DNA of 64,000 bases from Butyricicoccus_A sp963588905 (lineage in GTDB: Bacteria; Bacillota; Clostridia; Oscillospirales; Butyricicoccaceae). Both the position numbers and the translations under genes were made by a program. The stretch covers positions 1-64,000 of the forward strand of contig CAVAJF010000022.1 in NCBI GenBank assembly GCA_963588905.1, in the 5' to 3' direction. The notes beneath the pieces are model-generated. The model worked only from the letters and a program-made list of their open reading frames with translations. It was not told the origin of the DNA and ran no database searches. Of the stretch, positions 1-8,800 are shown piece by piece; positions within the stretch are counted from its first letter, which is position 1, and each line of letters begins with the position of its first letter.

Positions 1-47
1 GAGTAGGGGACTGCAGAAATAATGATGTGGTTGTCAGATTATTCAAC

Positions 48-123
48 ACCCTCTTCAGAGGGTTACCACAAGTATATGGCCCTTATAGGGCCTGGTCAAA
101 CCACCGGTTCAACCGGTGGTTTT
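48..123. terminator. Three consecutive hairpins, the last a terminator
   Basis: Three short inverted repeats follow one another at the left edge: 48-63 (ACCCTC, loop TTCA, GAGGGT), 78-92 (GGCCC, loop TTATA, GGGCC) and 101-119 (CCACCGG, five-base loop, CCGGTGG). The last lies three bases beyond the stop of the leftward lipoprotein gene and is flanked by A and T tracts, so it fits an intrinsic terminator working in either direction. I recognise no gene in bases 1-125. The role of the first two hairpins is unknown. Confidence 0.6.
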
Positions 124-125
124 GA

Positions 126-482
126 TTACCGTTTTGTCGTTGTTTCGTCCGTCGTCGTCCGATTGGTCTGGGTATCTCCGACAACACCGTCCGTGACGTC
201 TTCCGCGCCGTTTTCGACGGCACGACCTAAATCATCTGCCGCACTTTCCACATCGTCTGTGACCGAACCATTATCATCTGTATAGCCGGTGCCATCATTG
301 CCAATGATGCCATCGCCGTTTTCATCGACCCAGCCGGAGCCAGAACCGGTATCGGTCCGCGTCTGCGTTTCTGTCTCCGTCGTTGTATTCTGATCCGTTG
401 CGGTATTGGACATGCCGCAGCCCGTGAGCAGCAGTGCCAACAGGCAAACAGACATGCCCATCATGCCCCATCTTTTTTTCAT
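126..482 (-). CDS. Small predicted lipoprotein, low-complexity acidic
   Basis: A 118-residue protein of unknown function. The N-terminus has basic residues (MKKR), a hydrophobic stretch and the lipobox LTGC with Cys22, so it should be exported, lipidated and anchored on the outer face of the membrane. The mature part is low complexity, rich in Thr, Asp, Gly, Asn and Glu, with no domain I recognise; acidic DENGDG and DDNG patches resemble calcium-binding loops, which is only a suggestion. The start was chosen at the ATG preceded by GGAGG at a normal distance; the reading frame extends 38 codons further upstream without a better ribosome-binding site. A hairpin at 496-513 (AAAGGC, loop, GCCTTT) sits just upstream of the Shine-Dalgarno sequence. 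It lies 70 bases downstream of the YczE-like gene and may be cotranscribed with it. Confidence 0.75.
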   Translation of the reverse strand: MKKRWGMMGMSVCLLALLLTGCGMSNTATDQNTTTETETQTRTDTGSGSGWVDENGDGIIGNDGTGYTDDNGSVTDDVESAADDLGRAVENGAEDVTDGVVGDTQTNRTTTDETTTKR

Positions 483-552
483 GCGTATTACCTCCAAAGG
501 CTTATTTGCCTTTAGTTTCTCGAAATACACAAATTTTATACCAAGGTTCTTC

Positions 553-1242
553 TCACTGCACGTTTTCCAGTTGTTTTGCCCGCGCAGGCGGATCAAGCTG
601 CAAAATATGATTTCTCCACGCGCCGAACTTTTTCGTGATCAGTCCCAAAATCGTGCCGACCAAAAAGGCTGCGATAATGGTTCCGATACCGACACTGCCT
701 AAGCTGTGAATGCACAGCAGACAGGTAATCAAGGAAATAGTAACCATTGACACATCAAAACCGATTTTAACTTTTGAAAAAGCAATGCCTGTCACCTGAG
801 AGACCGCCGACATGGCGCCCTCACCCGCCAGCGGCATAATATCCGGCGGCAGATAAAAGAAAATACCAACCGCAATGAGTACCGTGCTGCACAGCATCAT
901 GCCCAAGCGAATGGCCAGATTTTCCGGTGTTGGCAAAAACGCCACGCACCAATTGCAAAATGTAGTAAAGTAGCCAAACACCACGCCGACCAAAATCTGT
1001 AGGAGATTTTTGACACGGAATGCTCGCCGCAAAATCAGAATTTGCAGCAGCACCAAGATAATATGGAACAAAATGGTTGCCTTTCCCATCTCAATTCCCC
1101 ACACGCAGGTAATCGTATACGGAATCGAACTGACCGGTGAAACACCGAGATTGGATTTGACGGATATGGCTATGCCTGCCGTCATAATAAACAATCCGGC
1201 AAAGTACATGAGCAGCCGTGTTTTCAACAAGTTCTTTTTCAA
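553..1242 (-). CDS. YczE/YitT-like integral membrane protein
   Basis: A 229-residue hydrophobic protein with about five predicted membrane segments, resembling the YczE/YyaS/YitT group (DUF6198-type) of Firmicutes. The N-terminal GLFIMTAGIAISVKSNLG and central PLAGEGAMSAVSQ stretches are typical of that group, whose biochemical role is unsettled. The frame opens at a GTG (1251), but that codon lies inside the AGAGGTGA ribosome-binding site. The TTG at 1242, five bases beyond that site, is the better start, giving MKKNLLKTRLL. A good promoter lies immediately upstream. Family assignment is fairly secure; function is not. Confidence 0.8.
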   Translation of the reverse strand: MKKNLLKTRLLMYFAGLFIMTAGIAISVKSNLGVSPVSSIPYTITCVWGIEMGKATILFHIILVLLQILILRRAFRVKNLLQILVGVVFGYFTTFCNWCVAFLPTPENLAIRLGMMLCSTVLIAVGIFFYLPPDIMPLAGEGAMSAVSQVTGIAFSKVKIGFDVSMVTISLITCLLCIHSLGSVGIGTIIAAFLVGTILGLITKKFGAWRNHILQLDPPARAKQLENVQ

Positions 1243-1265
1243 ACAAATCACCTCTAACAGATTTT

Positions 1266-1294
1266 AGTATACGCCGTTTTTTTACAAGATGCAA
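1266..1294 (-). promoter_or_regulatory. Vegetative promoter of the YczE-like gene
   Basis: Leftward strand: TTGCAT, 17-base spacer, TATACT, placed directly upstream of the gene and downstream of the amt terminator. Confidence 0.65.
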
Positions 1295-1302
1295 AGAGGA
1301 AA

Positions 1303-1328
1303 AGACCCGCACATTTCTGCACGGGTCT
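1303..1328 (-). terminator. Terminator of the amt gene
   Basis: AGACCCG and CGGGTCT arms around a 12-base loop, followed on the leftward strand by a T-rich stretch (TTTCCTCTTT). It lies 42 bases past the amt stop. Confidence 0.75.
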
Positions 1329-1370
1329 CTTCTCTGAACATGTATAAAGGATTGATTAAGGGATTGTCTG

Positions 1371-3071
1371 TTAATCTTCGTACTGCAGCGCATCATAGCC
1401 GCTGGCACCGGTACGAACCTTGATGACGTTCTGTACATCGTAGATAAAGATCTTGCCATCGCCAATATGGCCGGTATACAGCACCTTGCGGCAGGTATCA
1501 ACGACCTGTTCTACCGGAACCTTGCTGACAACCATTTCTACCTTTGTCTTTGGACGCAGGCTCGTGCTGACAGCAACACCACGATAATACTCGGTTGCAC
1601 CCTTCTCTACACCGCAGCCAAGAACATTGGTCACGGTCAGACCTGCTACGCCGATCTCCTCCAGCGCATCACGCAGAACTTCGAGACGGGACTGACGGCA
1701 GATGACAACAACCTTGGACAGCTTGTGTCCGTCTGCGCCTGTGGACGGAACTTCCGTAGCCGGAATTGCTTCTTCGACAGGCACTGTCTGCTTTGTCTTT
1801 TCTTCCTTGTAGAAGCCATTGACAGTCGGAATCGGCATAAAGTCCGCATAAGCGGAAACCAGACCGTGCTCCATCACGTCCAGACCACGGATTTCCTCTT
1901 CTTCGGATACACGCAGACCGATGGTGTGCTTGATTACCCAGAATACAATGGTCATGGTCACAGCAACCCATGCGATGACACAAACGACACCGAGCAGCTG
2001 AACCAGGAAGAAATGTGCACCGTGGCCATAAAACAGACCCTGATCCTTGGCAAACAGGCCGGTCAGCAGTGTGCCCAGTGCACCGTTGACACCATGTACA
2101 CCAACAGCGCCAACCGGATCGTCAATCTTGAGTACCTTCTCTACGAATTCAATACCGAATACCACAGCGAAGCCTGCGCAGATACCAATAATTGCTGCGC
2201 CAAGCGGAGTGACCAAATCACAACCGGCAGTAATTGCTACCAGACCGGCCAGAGAGCCGTTCAGCGTCATAGACACATCCGGCTTGCCATAACGAATCCA
2301 AGTGACACACATAACCGTAACGGTTGCAACGGCAGCGGCCATATTGGTCGTTACATAAACAGAAGCTGCGGATTCATACGCACCATTTGTCATAGCAACG
2401 GTAGATGCACCGTTGAATCCAAACCAGCAGAACCACAGAATGAATACGCCCAGAGCGCCCAGTGTCAGGGAATGACCCGGAATTGCCTTCGGCTTGCCGT
2501 TCTTGTCATACTTGCCGATACGCGGACCAAGAAAAGCGGCACCGACGAGAGCAGCCACGCCGCCAACCATGTGCACAGCGCTGGAACCGGCAAAATCATG
2601 GAATCCGAGCTGAGACAGCCAGCCGCCGCCCCAAATCCAGTGACCGGAGATCGGATAAATCACCGCACTGATGACCATAGAATAGATGCAGTACGAGCTA
2701 AACTTGGTTCGTTCTGCCATGGCGCCGGAAACAATGGTTGCTGCGGTCGCGCAGAATACTGTCTGGAAAATCAGCGTGGTAAAACCGCCTTCTCCGCCAT
2801 TGGTCATGAAGTCAAAGCCGCCGATGAGAGCACCGGTGCCGCCGAACATAATGCCAAAGCCAATCAGCCAATAAATCGGTGTGCCGAGTGAAAAGTCCAT
2901 CAGATTCTTCATGATAATGTTGCCGGCATTCTTAGAACGGGTAAAGCCGGTTTCCACCATCGCAAAGCCTGCCTGCATAAAGAATACAAGCGCCGCGCCG
3001 AGCAGCGTCCAGGATGTGTCTATGGCGGAGGCATGATCTGCCAATATCGCCATAATGTTCGTGGTATCCAT
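1371..3071 (-). CDS. amt: Ammonium channel fused to a PII domain (Amt-GlnB)
   Basis: A 566-residue membrane protein. Residues about 1-415 are an Amt/AmtB ammonium channel; the conserved pore histidines are His167 (SAVHMVGG) and His326 (GVHGVNG), with the structural Asp159 nearby. After a charged linker (about 416-449), residues 450-566 form a complete PII (GlnB/GlnK) signal domain with T-loop motif EKGATEYYRG, B-loop TGHIGDGKIFIY and C-terminal KVRTG. In most bacteria PII is a separate protein that plugs AmtB when nitrogen is plentiful; here channel and gate are one chain, an arrangement known from some Clostridia. The start was chosen at MDTTNIM, preceded by GGAGG; the upstream frame has no such site. 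It lies downstream of glnN with an attenuator between, so expression probably depends on readthrough. Confidence 0.93.
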   Translation of the reverse strand: MDTTNIMAILADHASAIDTSWTLLGAALVFFMQAGFAMVETGFTRSKNAGNIIMKNLMDFSLGTPIYWLIGFGIMFGGTGALIGGFDFMTNGGEGGFTTLIFQTVFCATAATIVSGAMAERTKFSSYCIYSMVISAVIYPISGHWIWGGGWLSQLGFHDFAGSSAVHMVGGVAALVGAAFLGPRIGKYDKNGKPKAIPGHSLTLGALGVFILWFCWFGFNGASTVAMTNGAYESAASVYVTTNMAAAVATVTVMCVTWIRYGKPDVSMTLNGSLAGLVAITAGCDLVTPLGAAIIGICAGFAVVFGIEFVEKVLKIDDPVGAVGVHGVNGALGTLLTGLFAKDQGLFYGHGAHFFLVQLLGVVCVIAWVAVTMTIVFWVIKHTIGLRVSEEEEIRGLDVMEHGLVSAYADFMPIPTVNGFYKEEKTKQTVPVEEAIPATEVPSTGADGHKLSKVVVICRQSRLEVLRDALEEIGVAGLTVTNVLGCGVEKGATEYYRGVAVSTSLRPKTKVEMVVSKVPVEQVVDTCRKVLYTGHIGDGKIFIYDVQNVIKVRTGASGYDALQYED

Positions 3072-3107
3072 AATTGAATAAACCTCCAAATGAATTTGTG
3101 AAACAAA

Positions 3108-3159
3108 AAAGACGTGTACACCTCTTCCTGTACGGAAATTGGTATACACGTCTTTGTGT
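3108..3159 (-). promoter_or_regulatory. Attenuator before amt with ANTAR-type hexaloop
   Basis: On the leftward strand the glnN-amt gap has a terminator with arms 3141-3155 and 3108-3122 (15 bases, one mismatch) running into a T tract. Its 5' arm overlaps a smaller alternative hairpin at 3146-3159: ACAC, loop AAAGAC, GTGT. The loop is six bases, begins with A and has G at position 4, as in known ANTAR-bound RNAs. The two folds exclude each other. I see no promoter in the gap, so it probably governs readthrough from glnN. The small stem has only four pairs, so this is the weakest of the three cases. Confidence 0.6.
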
Positions 3160-3188
3160 GCGTTATGAAATTAGGTTCAAACGAGCGA

Positions 3189-5270
3189 TTAGCTGTTTAC
3201 ACCGAACAGCAGCTTGTCATAAGCCGGGAACGGCCAGTACTTAGCAGCGGTGTTAACTTCCAGCTCATCGGCAACCGTGCGCAGCTGCTCCATTGCCGGA
3301 ATGACATTCTCATGCTGATAGTCTGCAGCTTCCTGTACGCCCTCGACAGCATCGGCACCTGCAATCGCAGCAGACAGTGCTTCGATCTTGTCGTAGGTAT
3401 CAGAAGCCAATGCGGACAGCTTCTTCAGCTCCTTGATTTCCAGTTCAGCATCCAGACCCAGCTGCTTCTTGTTGCAAGCAATCTCAGACAGCTCCTTGGT
3501 ATAAGAGCCAACTGCCGGCAGAATGTCCTTCTTCGCCATATCTACCATGGTACGGGACTCAATCTTGATGAGCTTTGCATACTCTTCCAGCAGAATTTCC
3601 TTACGGGACATCAGCTCTGTCTCGCTCAGAACGCCGGTGGACTCAAAGACATCAATAAATTCATCATAGCAAGCCAGTGCTTCCGGTGTGCTCTTCAGGT
3701 TCGGCAGGCCGCGCTTTTCAGCCTCTTCAATCCAGCTGTCGTCATAGCCGTTGCCGTTAAAGATGACGCGCTGATGAGCAGTCAGCTCACGCTTAACCAG
3801 AGCATTCAGTGCAGCGTCAAAGTCCTCTGCGCCTTCCAGCTCATCGGCATAGCTCTTGAATACATCTGCTACAGCGGTGTTCAGCATCATGTTGACACAA
3901 GCGATGTTCTGAGAGGAACCCGGCATACGGAACTCAAAACGGTTGCCGGTGAAAGCAAACGGAGAAGTTCTGTTGCGGTCGGTGTTATCCTTGGAGAATA
4001 CCGGCAGGGTGGTAACGCCCAGCTGAATCTTGGCTGCGCCAGCGCCAGCGGTGTGCGTGCCAGCGATGATGTCATCGACAATGCTCTGCAGCTCATCACC
4101 GAGGAATACGGAAACAATTGCCGGAGGAGCCTCATTGGCACCCAGACGATGATCGTTGCCAGCGGATGCAACGGAGATACGCATCAGCTTTGCATACTTA
4201 TCAACAGCAGAAATAACTGCGGTCAGAATCAGCATGAACTGTGCATTTTCCTTCGGATCGCTGCCCGGATTCAGCAGGTTCTCGCCCTGATTGGTGGACA
4301 TCGACCAGTTGTTGTGCTTGCCGGAACCGTTTACACCGTCAAACGGCTTTTCATGCAGCAGGCAAACCATACCGTGCTGGAGAGCGACCTTCTTGGCAAC
4401 ATCCATCAGCAGCTGGTTGTTGTCGATTGCCGTATTGGTCGTGGTGAAGATCGGTGCAATCTCGTGCTGTGCCGGAGCAACTTCATTGTGCTTGGTCTTT
4501 GCCAGAATGCCGTACTTCCACAGCTCTTCATCCAGATCTGCCATAAATGCTGCGACACGCGGCTTGATGGTACCGAAGTAATGGTCATCCATTTCCTGAC
4601 CCTTCGGGCTCATAGCGCCGAACAGCGTGCGTCCGGTAAATGCCAGATCCTTGCGCTGGTCGTAATACTTCTTATCTACGAGGAAGTATTCCTGCTCCGG
4701 ACCTACGGTCGTGGTAACGCGCTCTACATTCTTGCCGAACAGCTTGAGAATGCGGCAAGCCTGCTTGCTGATCGCATCCATGGAGCGCAGCAGCGGGGTC
4801 TTCTTATCCAGCACCTCGCCGGTGTAGGAACAGAAAGCGGTCGGGATGTACAGGGTACCGTCCTTGACGAAAGCGTAAGAGCTCGGATCCCATGCGGTAT
4901 AACCACGCGCCTCAAACGTTGCACGCAGACCGCCGGACGGGAACGAAGATGCGTCCGGCTCGCCCTGAATCAGCTCCTTGCCGCTGAACGACATGATGAC
5001 GTTGCCGCCTGCCGTCGGGCTAATAAAGGAGTCATGCTTCTCAGCGGTCACACCGGTCATCGGCTGGAACCAATGGGTGTAATGGGTCGCGCCCTTGTCA
5101 ACAGCCCAATCCTTCATTGCGTTTGCAACAACGTTTGCAATGCTGACATCGAGGGAAGCACCCAATTCGATGGTCTTCATGAGCTTCTTAAAAACTTCCT
5201 TCGGCAGCTTTTCACGCATTACATTTTCGTTAAACACGTTCTCGCCGAAAATTTCCGGGACATTAATCAT
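3189..5270 (-). CDS. glnN: Glutamine synthetase type III
   Basis: A 693-residue GSIII-type glutamine synthetase, which makes glutamine from glutamate, ammonia and ATP. Length matches the GSIII family (about 700) and is far above GSI (about 440). Family signatures include TPTAGGN near the N-terminus, GPEQEYFLVDK (metal and glutamate binding), NEVAPAQHEIAP, and the catalytic loop DGVNGSGKHNNWS. It is the second glutamine synthetase here, with GSI at 11992-13314. The start at MINVPEIFG follows GGAGGTG at nine bases; an in-frame ATG upstream overlaps that site. The gene sits between a consensus promoter with a terminator-bearing leader and the downstream channel gene, so ammonia uptake and assimilation are coupled. 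Confidence 0.95.
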   Translation of the reverse strand: MINVPEIFGENVFNENVMREKLPKEVFKKLMKTIELGASLDVSIANVVANAMKDWAVDKGATHYTHWFQPMTGVTAEKHDSFISPTAGGNVIMSFSGKELIQGEPDASSFPSGGLRATFEARGYTAWDPSSYAFVKDGTLYIPTAFCSYTGEVLDKKTPLLRSMDAISKQACRILKLFGKNVERVTTTVGPEQEYFLVDKKYYDQRKDLAFTGRTLFGAMSPKGQEMDDHYFGTIKPRVAAFMADLDEELWKYGILAKTKHNEVAPAQHEIAPIFTTTNTAIDNNQLLMDVAKKVALQHGMVCLLHEKPFDGVNGSGKHNNWSMSTNQGENLLNPGSDPKENAQFMLILTAVISAVDKYAKLMRISVASAGNDHRLGANEAPPAIVSVFLGDELQSIVDDIIAGTHTAGAGAAKIQLGVTTLPVFSKDNTDRNRTSPFAFTGNRFEFRMPGSSQNIACVNMMLNTAVADVFKSYADELEGAEDFDAALNALVKRELTAHQRVIFNGNGYDDSWIEEAEKRGLPNLKSTPEALACYDEFIDVFESTGVLSETELMSRKEILLEEYAKLIKIESRTMVDMAKKDILPAVGSYTKELSEIACNKKQLGLDAELEIKELKKLSALASDTYDKIEALSAAIAGADAVEGVQEAADYQHENVIPAMEQLRTVADELEVNTAAKYWPFPAYDKLLFGVNS

Positions 5271-5356
5271 TGTACAACGCACCTCCATGCAGTGTATCTT
5301 AAAAAAGATTTCAAACAAACTTACTCAAGCGTATGCTTTTCTACTCCTGCTGAGTA

Positions 5357-5402
5357 TAAAAAATAGGCGCCGCGGACATAACATCCACAGCGCCGTTGCT
5401 GT
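5357..5402 (-). promoter_or_regulatory. glnN leader: ANTAR hexaloop over a terminator
   Basis: On the leftward strand a terminator has arms 5384-5394 and 5366-5376 (11 pairs including two G-U), loop CATAACA on the plus strand, then a run of six T. Its 5' arm overlaps hairpin 5387-5402: ACAGC, six-base loop AACGGC, GCTGT. The loop has A at 1 and G at 4, as in ANTAR-protein targets. The hexaloop starts about five bases after the predicted transcription start. Protein bound to it should prevent the terminator and allow glnN expression when nitrogen is limiting (inference from known ANTAR systems). Confidence 0.7.
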
Positions 5403-5413
5403 TTACGATGTCT

Positions 5414-5442
5414 ATTATAGACTGTGATTTAGCGCATGTCAA
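5414..5442 (-). promoter_or_regulatory. Consensus promoter of glnN
   Basis: Leftward strand: TTGACA, 17 bases, TATAAT, a perfect vegetative promoter. Such strength suggests control acts after initiation, at the leader terminator. Bases 5443-5562, between this and the gltB promoter, hold nothing else I recognise. Confidence 0.88.
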
Positions 5443-5562
5443 CTAATTTTCCAAACTTTTCTGCCTATCGAAGCAACTTTTACATTTTGCCCAGTCCTTC
5501 TTCTTTTTAAGTAATCTTTCTATGCAAGTTGTATGAAATCGTTTCTGGATGGAAGATTTTTT

Positions 5563-5601
5563 TGCAGGATGCTTGACGAATTCCTGCATTTATTATAGAA
5601 T
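5563..5601 (+). promoter_or_regulatory. gltB promoter with dyad around the -35
   Basis: TTGACG (5573-5578), 17 bases, TAGAAT (5596-5601). A perfect 7-base inverted repeat, TGCAGGA (5563-5569) and TCCTGCA (5582-5588), brackets the -35 element and could be an operator; no regulator is identified. Confidence 0.72.
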
Positions 5602-5608
5602 ATGTTAC

Positions 5609-5690
5609 ATGAACAAAGGCGTTCATTCCAAAGTAAGTACTACTTTTACCACTTTTGGGTAGTATTTATTTTGGAATGGGCGCTTTTTTA
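5609..5690 (+). promoter_or_regulatory. gltB leader: ANTAR hexaloop over a long terminator
   Basis: A 25-pair terminator stem (5619-5643 with 5659-5683, several G-U pairs) is followed by six T. Its 5' arm overlaps hairpin 5609-5626: ATGAAC, loop AAAGGC, GTTCAT. The six-base loop has A1 and G4. The transcript should begin near 5608, so the hexaloop is at the extreme 5' end. The design copies the glnN leader on the opposite strand. About 130 further bases before gltB (5691-5820) hold only the ribosome-binding site. Confidence 0.7.
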
Positions 5691-5820
5691 CTTTTTCTCC
5701 GGTTGTTTTGCACGATGTCGTGAAAGATGAACCAAATAAAGTTGCAAAACGCCGAGAGAACATCATCCGCTATACATTATATATGATACATGTGAAGGTT
5801 TTTAGGAGGAATTGTATTTC

Positions 5821-8800
5821 ATGAACGAGATCAGAACTGAAACTACAATGCCTGCCCGCGGTCTGTACGATCCGCGGTATGAGCATGATGCCTGCGGCAT
5901 CGGCGCAGTTGTCGATATTAAAGGCAGAAAGACACATCAAACAGTTGATAATGCACTATCTATTGTAGAAAAGCTGGAGCACCGCGCCGGTAAGGACGCG
6001 GAGGGCAAGACCGGCGACGGCGTCGGCATTATGCTTCAGATTTCCCACAACTTCTTTACCAAGGCTGCCGCTGAGGCCGGTATCCAGATTGGCGAAGAGC
6101 GCGATTACGGCATCGCCATGTTCTTCTTCCCGCAGGACACCCTCAAGCGTTCGCAGGCAAAGAAGATGTTTGAGGTCATCATTGAAAAGGAAGGCATGGA
6201 ATTCCTCGGCTGGCGTACCGTGCCGATCAACCCGGATGTTTTAGGCAACAAGGCGCTCGCCTGTATGCCATACATCGAGCAGGGCTTCGTCGCTCGCCCG
6301 AAAAATGTAAATAAGGGTCTGGATTTCGACCGCAAGCTGTATGTGGCACGCCGCGTCTTTGAGCAGTCCAACGACAACACCTATGTTGTTTCGTTCTCCA
6401 GCCGTACCATTGTATATAAAGGTATGTTCCTTGTCGGTCAGCTGCGCAACTTCTACTGCGATCTGCTGGACGAGGATTACAAGTCCGCGATTGCCATGGT
6501 ACATTCCCGTTTCTCTACCAACACCAATCCGTCTTGGGAACGCGCCCATCCGAACCGTTTCATCCTGCACAACGGCGAAATCAATACGATTCGCGGCAAC
6601 GCAGACCGTATGCTCGCCCGTGAAGAGACAATGGAATCCGATGTCATGAGCGAAGAGGATCTCGACAAGGTATATCCGGTTGTCAATCCGGCAGGTTCCG
6701 ACTCTGCGCGTTTGGACAACACGCTGGAATTCCTCGTCATGAACGGCATGGAGCTTCCGATGGCAGTCATGATCTGCATTCCGGAGCCGTGGTCGAACAA
6801 CAAGAGTATGCCGCGCGAGAAGCTGGACTTCTATCGCTACTACGCAACCATGATGGAGCCGTGGGACGGTCCGGCATCGATTATCTTTACCGACGGCGAT
6901 GTCATGGGTGCTGTTCTCGACCGAAATGGTCTGCGCCCGTCCCGTTACTATGTCACCACAGACGATCAGCTGATTCTGTCCTCTGAGGTCGGCGTTCTGG
7001 AACTGGAACCGGAGAAGATCGCTGTGAAGTCCCGTTTGCAGCCGGGCAAAATGCTGCTGGTTGATACCGTCTCTGGTCGTCTGATTGACGATGATGAGCT
7101 GAAAGAGCACTACGCAACCCGTCAGCCGTACGGCGAATGGCTGGATCAGAGCCTGCTGATGCTCAAGGATCTGCCGATTCCGAACCATCACATCCGCCGC
7201 TACTCCAGTGAGGAGCGCGACCGCCTGTACAAAGCATTTGGTTACACCTACGAAGAGGTCAAGGATTCTATCCTGCAAATGGCACAGACCGGTGCAGAGC
7301 CGACCGCTGCAATGGGCGTGGATATTCCGCTGGCTGTTTTGTCCGAGAAGCATCAGCCGCTGTTCAGCTACTTCAAGCAGCTGTTCGCGCAGGTTACCAA
7401 CCCGCCAATCGACGCTATTCGTGAGGAAATTGTCACGGATACCGCCGTATACCTCGGTCATGACGGCAATCTGCTCAGCGAAAATGCGGAAAACTGCAGT
7501 ATGCTGCGCATTCAGAATCCGATTCTGACCGACATCGACCTGATGAAGATTAAAAACATGGATAAGCCGGGCTTTAAGGTTCAGACGATCTCCATGCTGT
7601 ATTATAAGAACACACCGCTGAAGCGTGCGATTGACCGCATGTTTGTCACTGCTGACCGCGCATACCGCAACGGTGCAAACATCCTGATTCTGTCCGACCG
7701 CGGTGTGGATGAAAACCACGTTGCGATCCCGTCGCTGCTCGCTGTTTCCGCTCTGCAGCAGTATCTGGTACGCACCAAGAAGAGCACCTCTCTGTCCGTC
7801 ATCGTAGAGACCGCAGAGCCGCGCGAAGTACATCATTTCGCAACCCTGCTGGGCTACGGCGCATCCGCTGTCAACCCGTATCTTGCACAGGAATGTATTG
7901 CAGAGCTGGTAGAAAAGAGACTGCTTGACAAGGAAGTTTCGGTTGCCATTGATTCGTACAACAAGGCTGTCTTGAAGGGCATCGTCAAGATTGCATCCAA
8001 GATGGGCATCTCGACCATCCAATCCTATCAGTCCGCACAGATTTTTGAGGCAATCGGCATCAAGAAGGAAGTCATTGACGAATACTTTACCAACACCGTA
8101 TCCCGCGTCGGCGGCATCGGTCTGGAGGAAATCGGCGAAGTTGTTGAATTCCGTCACAACCATGCGTTTGACCCGCTGGGTCTGGCTATTGATACCACGC
8201 TCGACTCCCCTGGCACCCACAAGTACCGCGCAGGTATCGGCTGCGAAGATCATCTGTACAATCCAAAGACCATTGCACTGCTGCAGCAGGCTGTCCGCAC
8301 CGGCGACTACAGCATTTATCAGCAGTATGCAGAAACCGTTGACGATGCAGCCATCCCGCACACGCTGCGCGGCCTGATGAGCTTTAAGTTCGACGAGAGC
8401 ACGGCGATTCCGATTGAAGAAGTAGAAAGCGAATACGAGATTGTCAAGCGCTTTAAGACCGCAGCGATGTCCTATGGTTGTCTGTCTGCAGAAGCCCACG
8501 AGTGTCTGGCAATTGCCATGAACCGTCTGGGCGGTCACTCCAACACCGGCGAGGGCGGTGAGCCTGCTGACCGTTACGGCACAGAGCGCGCTTGCTCCAT
8601 CGTGCAGGTTGCTTCCGGTCGTTTCGGTGTCAACTCGCAGTACCTGATGAGCGGCGATGAAATCCAGATCAAGATGGCACAGGGCGCAAAGCCGGGCGAA
8701 GGCGGCCACCTGCCGGGCAAGAAGGTTTACCCGTGGGTTGCCAAGACCCGATTCTCTACGCCGGGCGTGGCACTGATTTCTCCTCCGCCGCATCACGATA

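Noticed and set aside
1467..2891. Long open frame (474 codons) opposite amt
   Set aside because: It is antisense to a fully supported gene, lacks a ribosome-binding site and its translation is low-complexity and Cys/His/Asn-rich, as expected from the complement of a high-GC third-position gene.
3114..5366. 750-codon open frame opposite glnN
   Set aside because: Shadow of glnN; no initiation signal and no recognisable domain.
5644..5658. Apical loop of the gltB terminator as an extra ANTAR hexaloop (ACTTTT)
   Set aside because: It has A1 but T at position 4, and its closing stem is poor.
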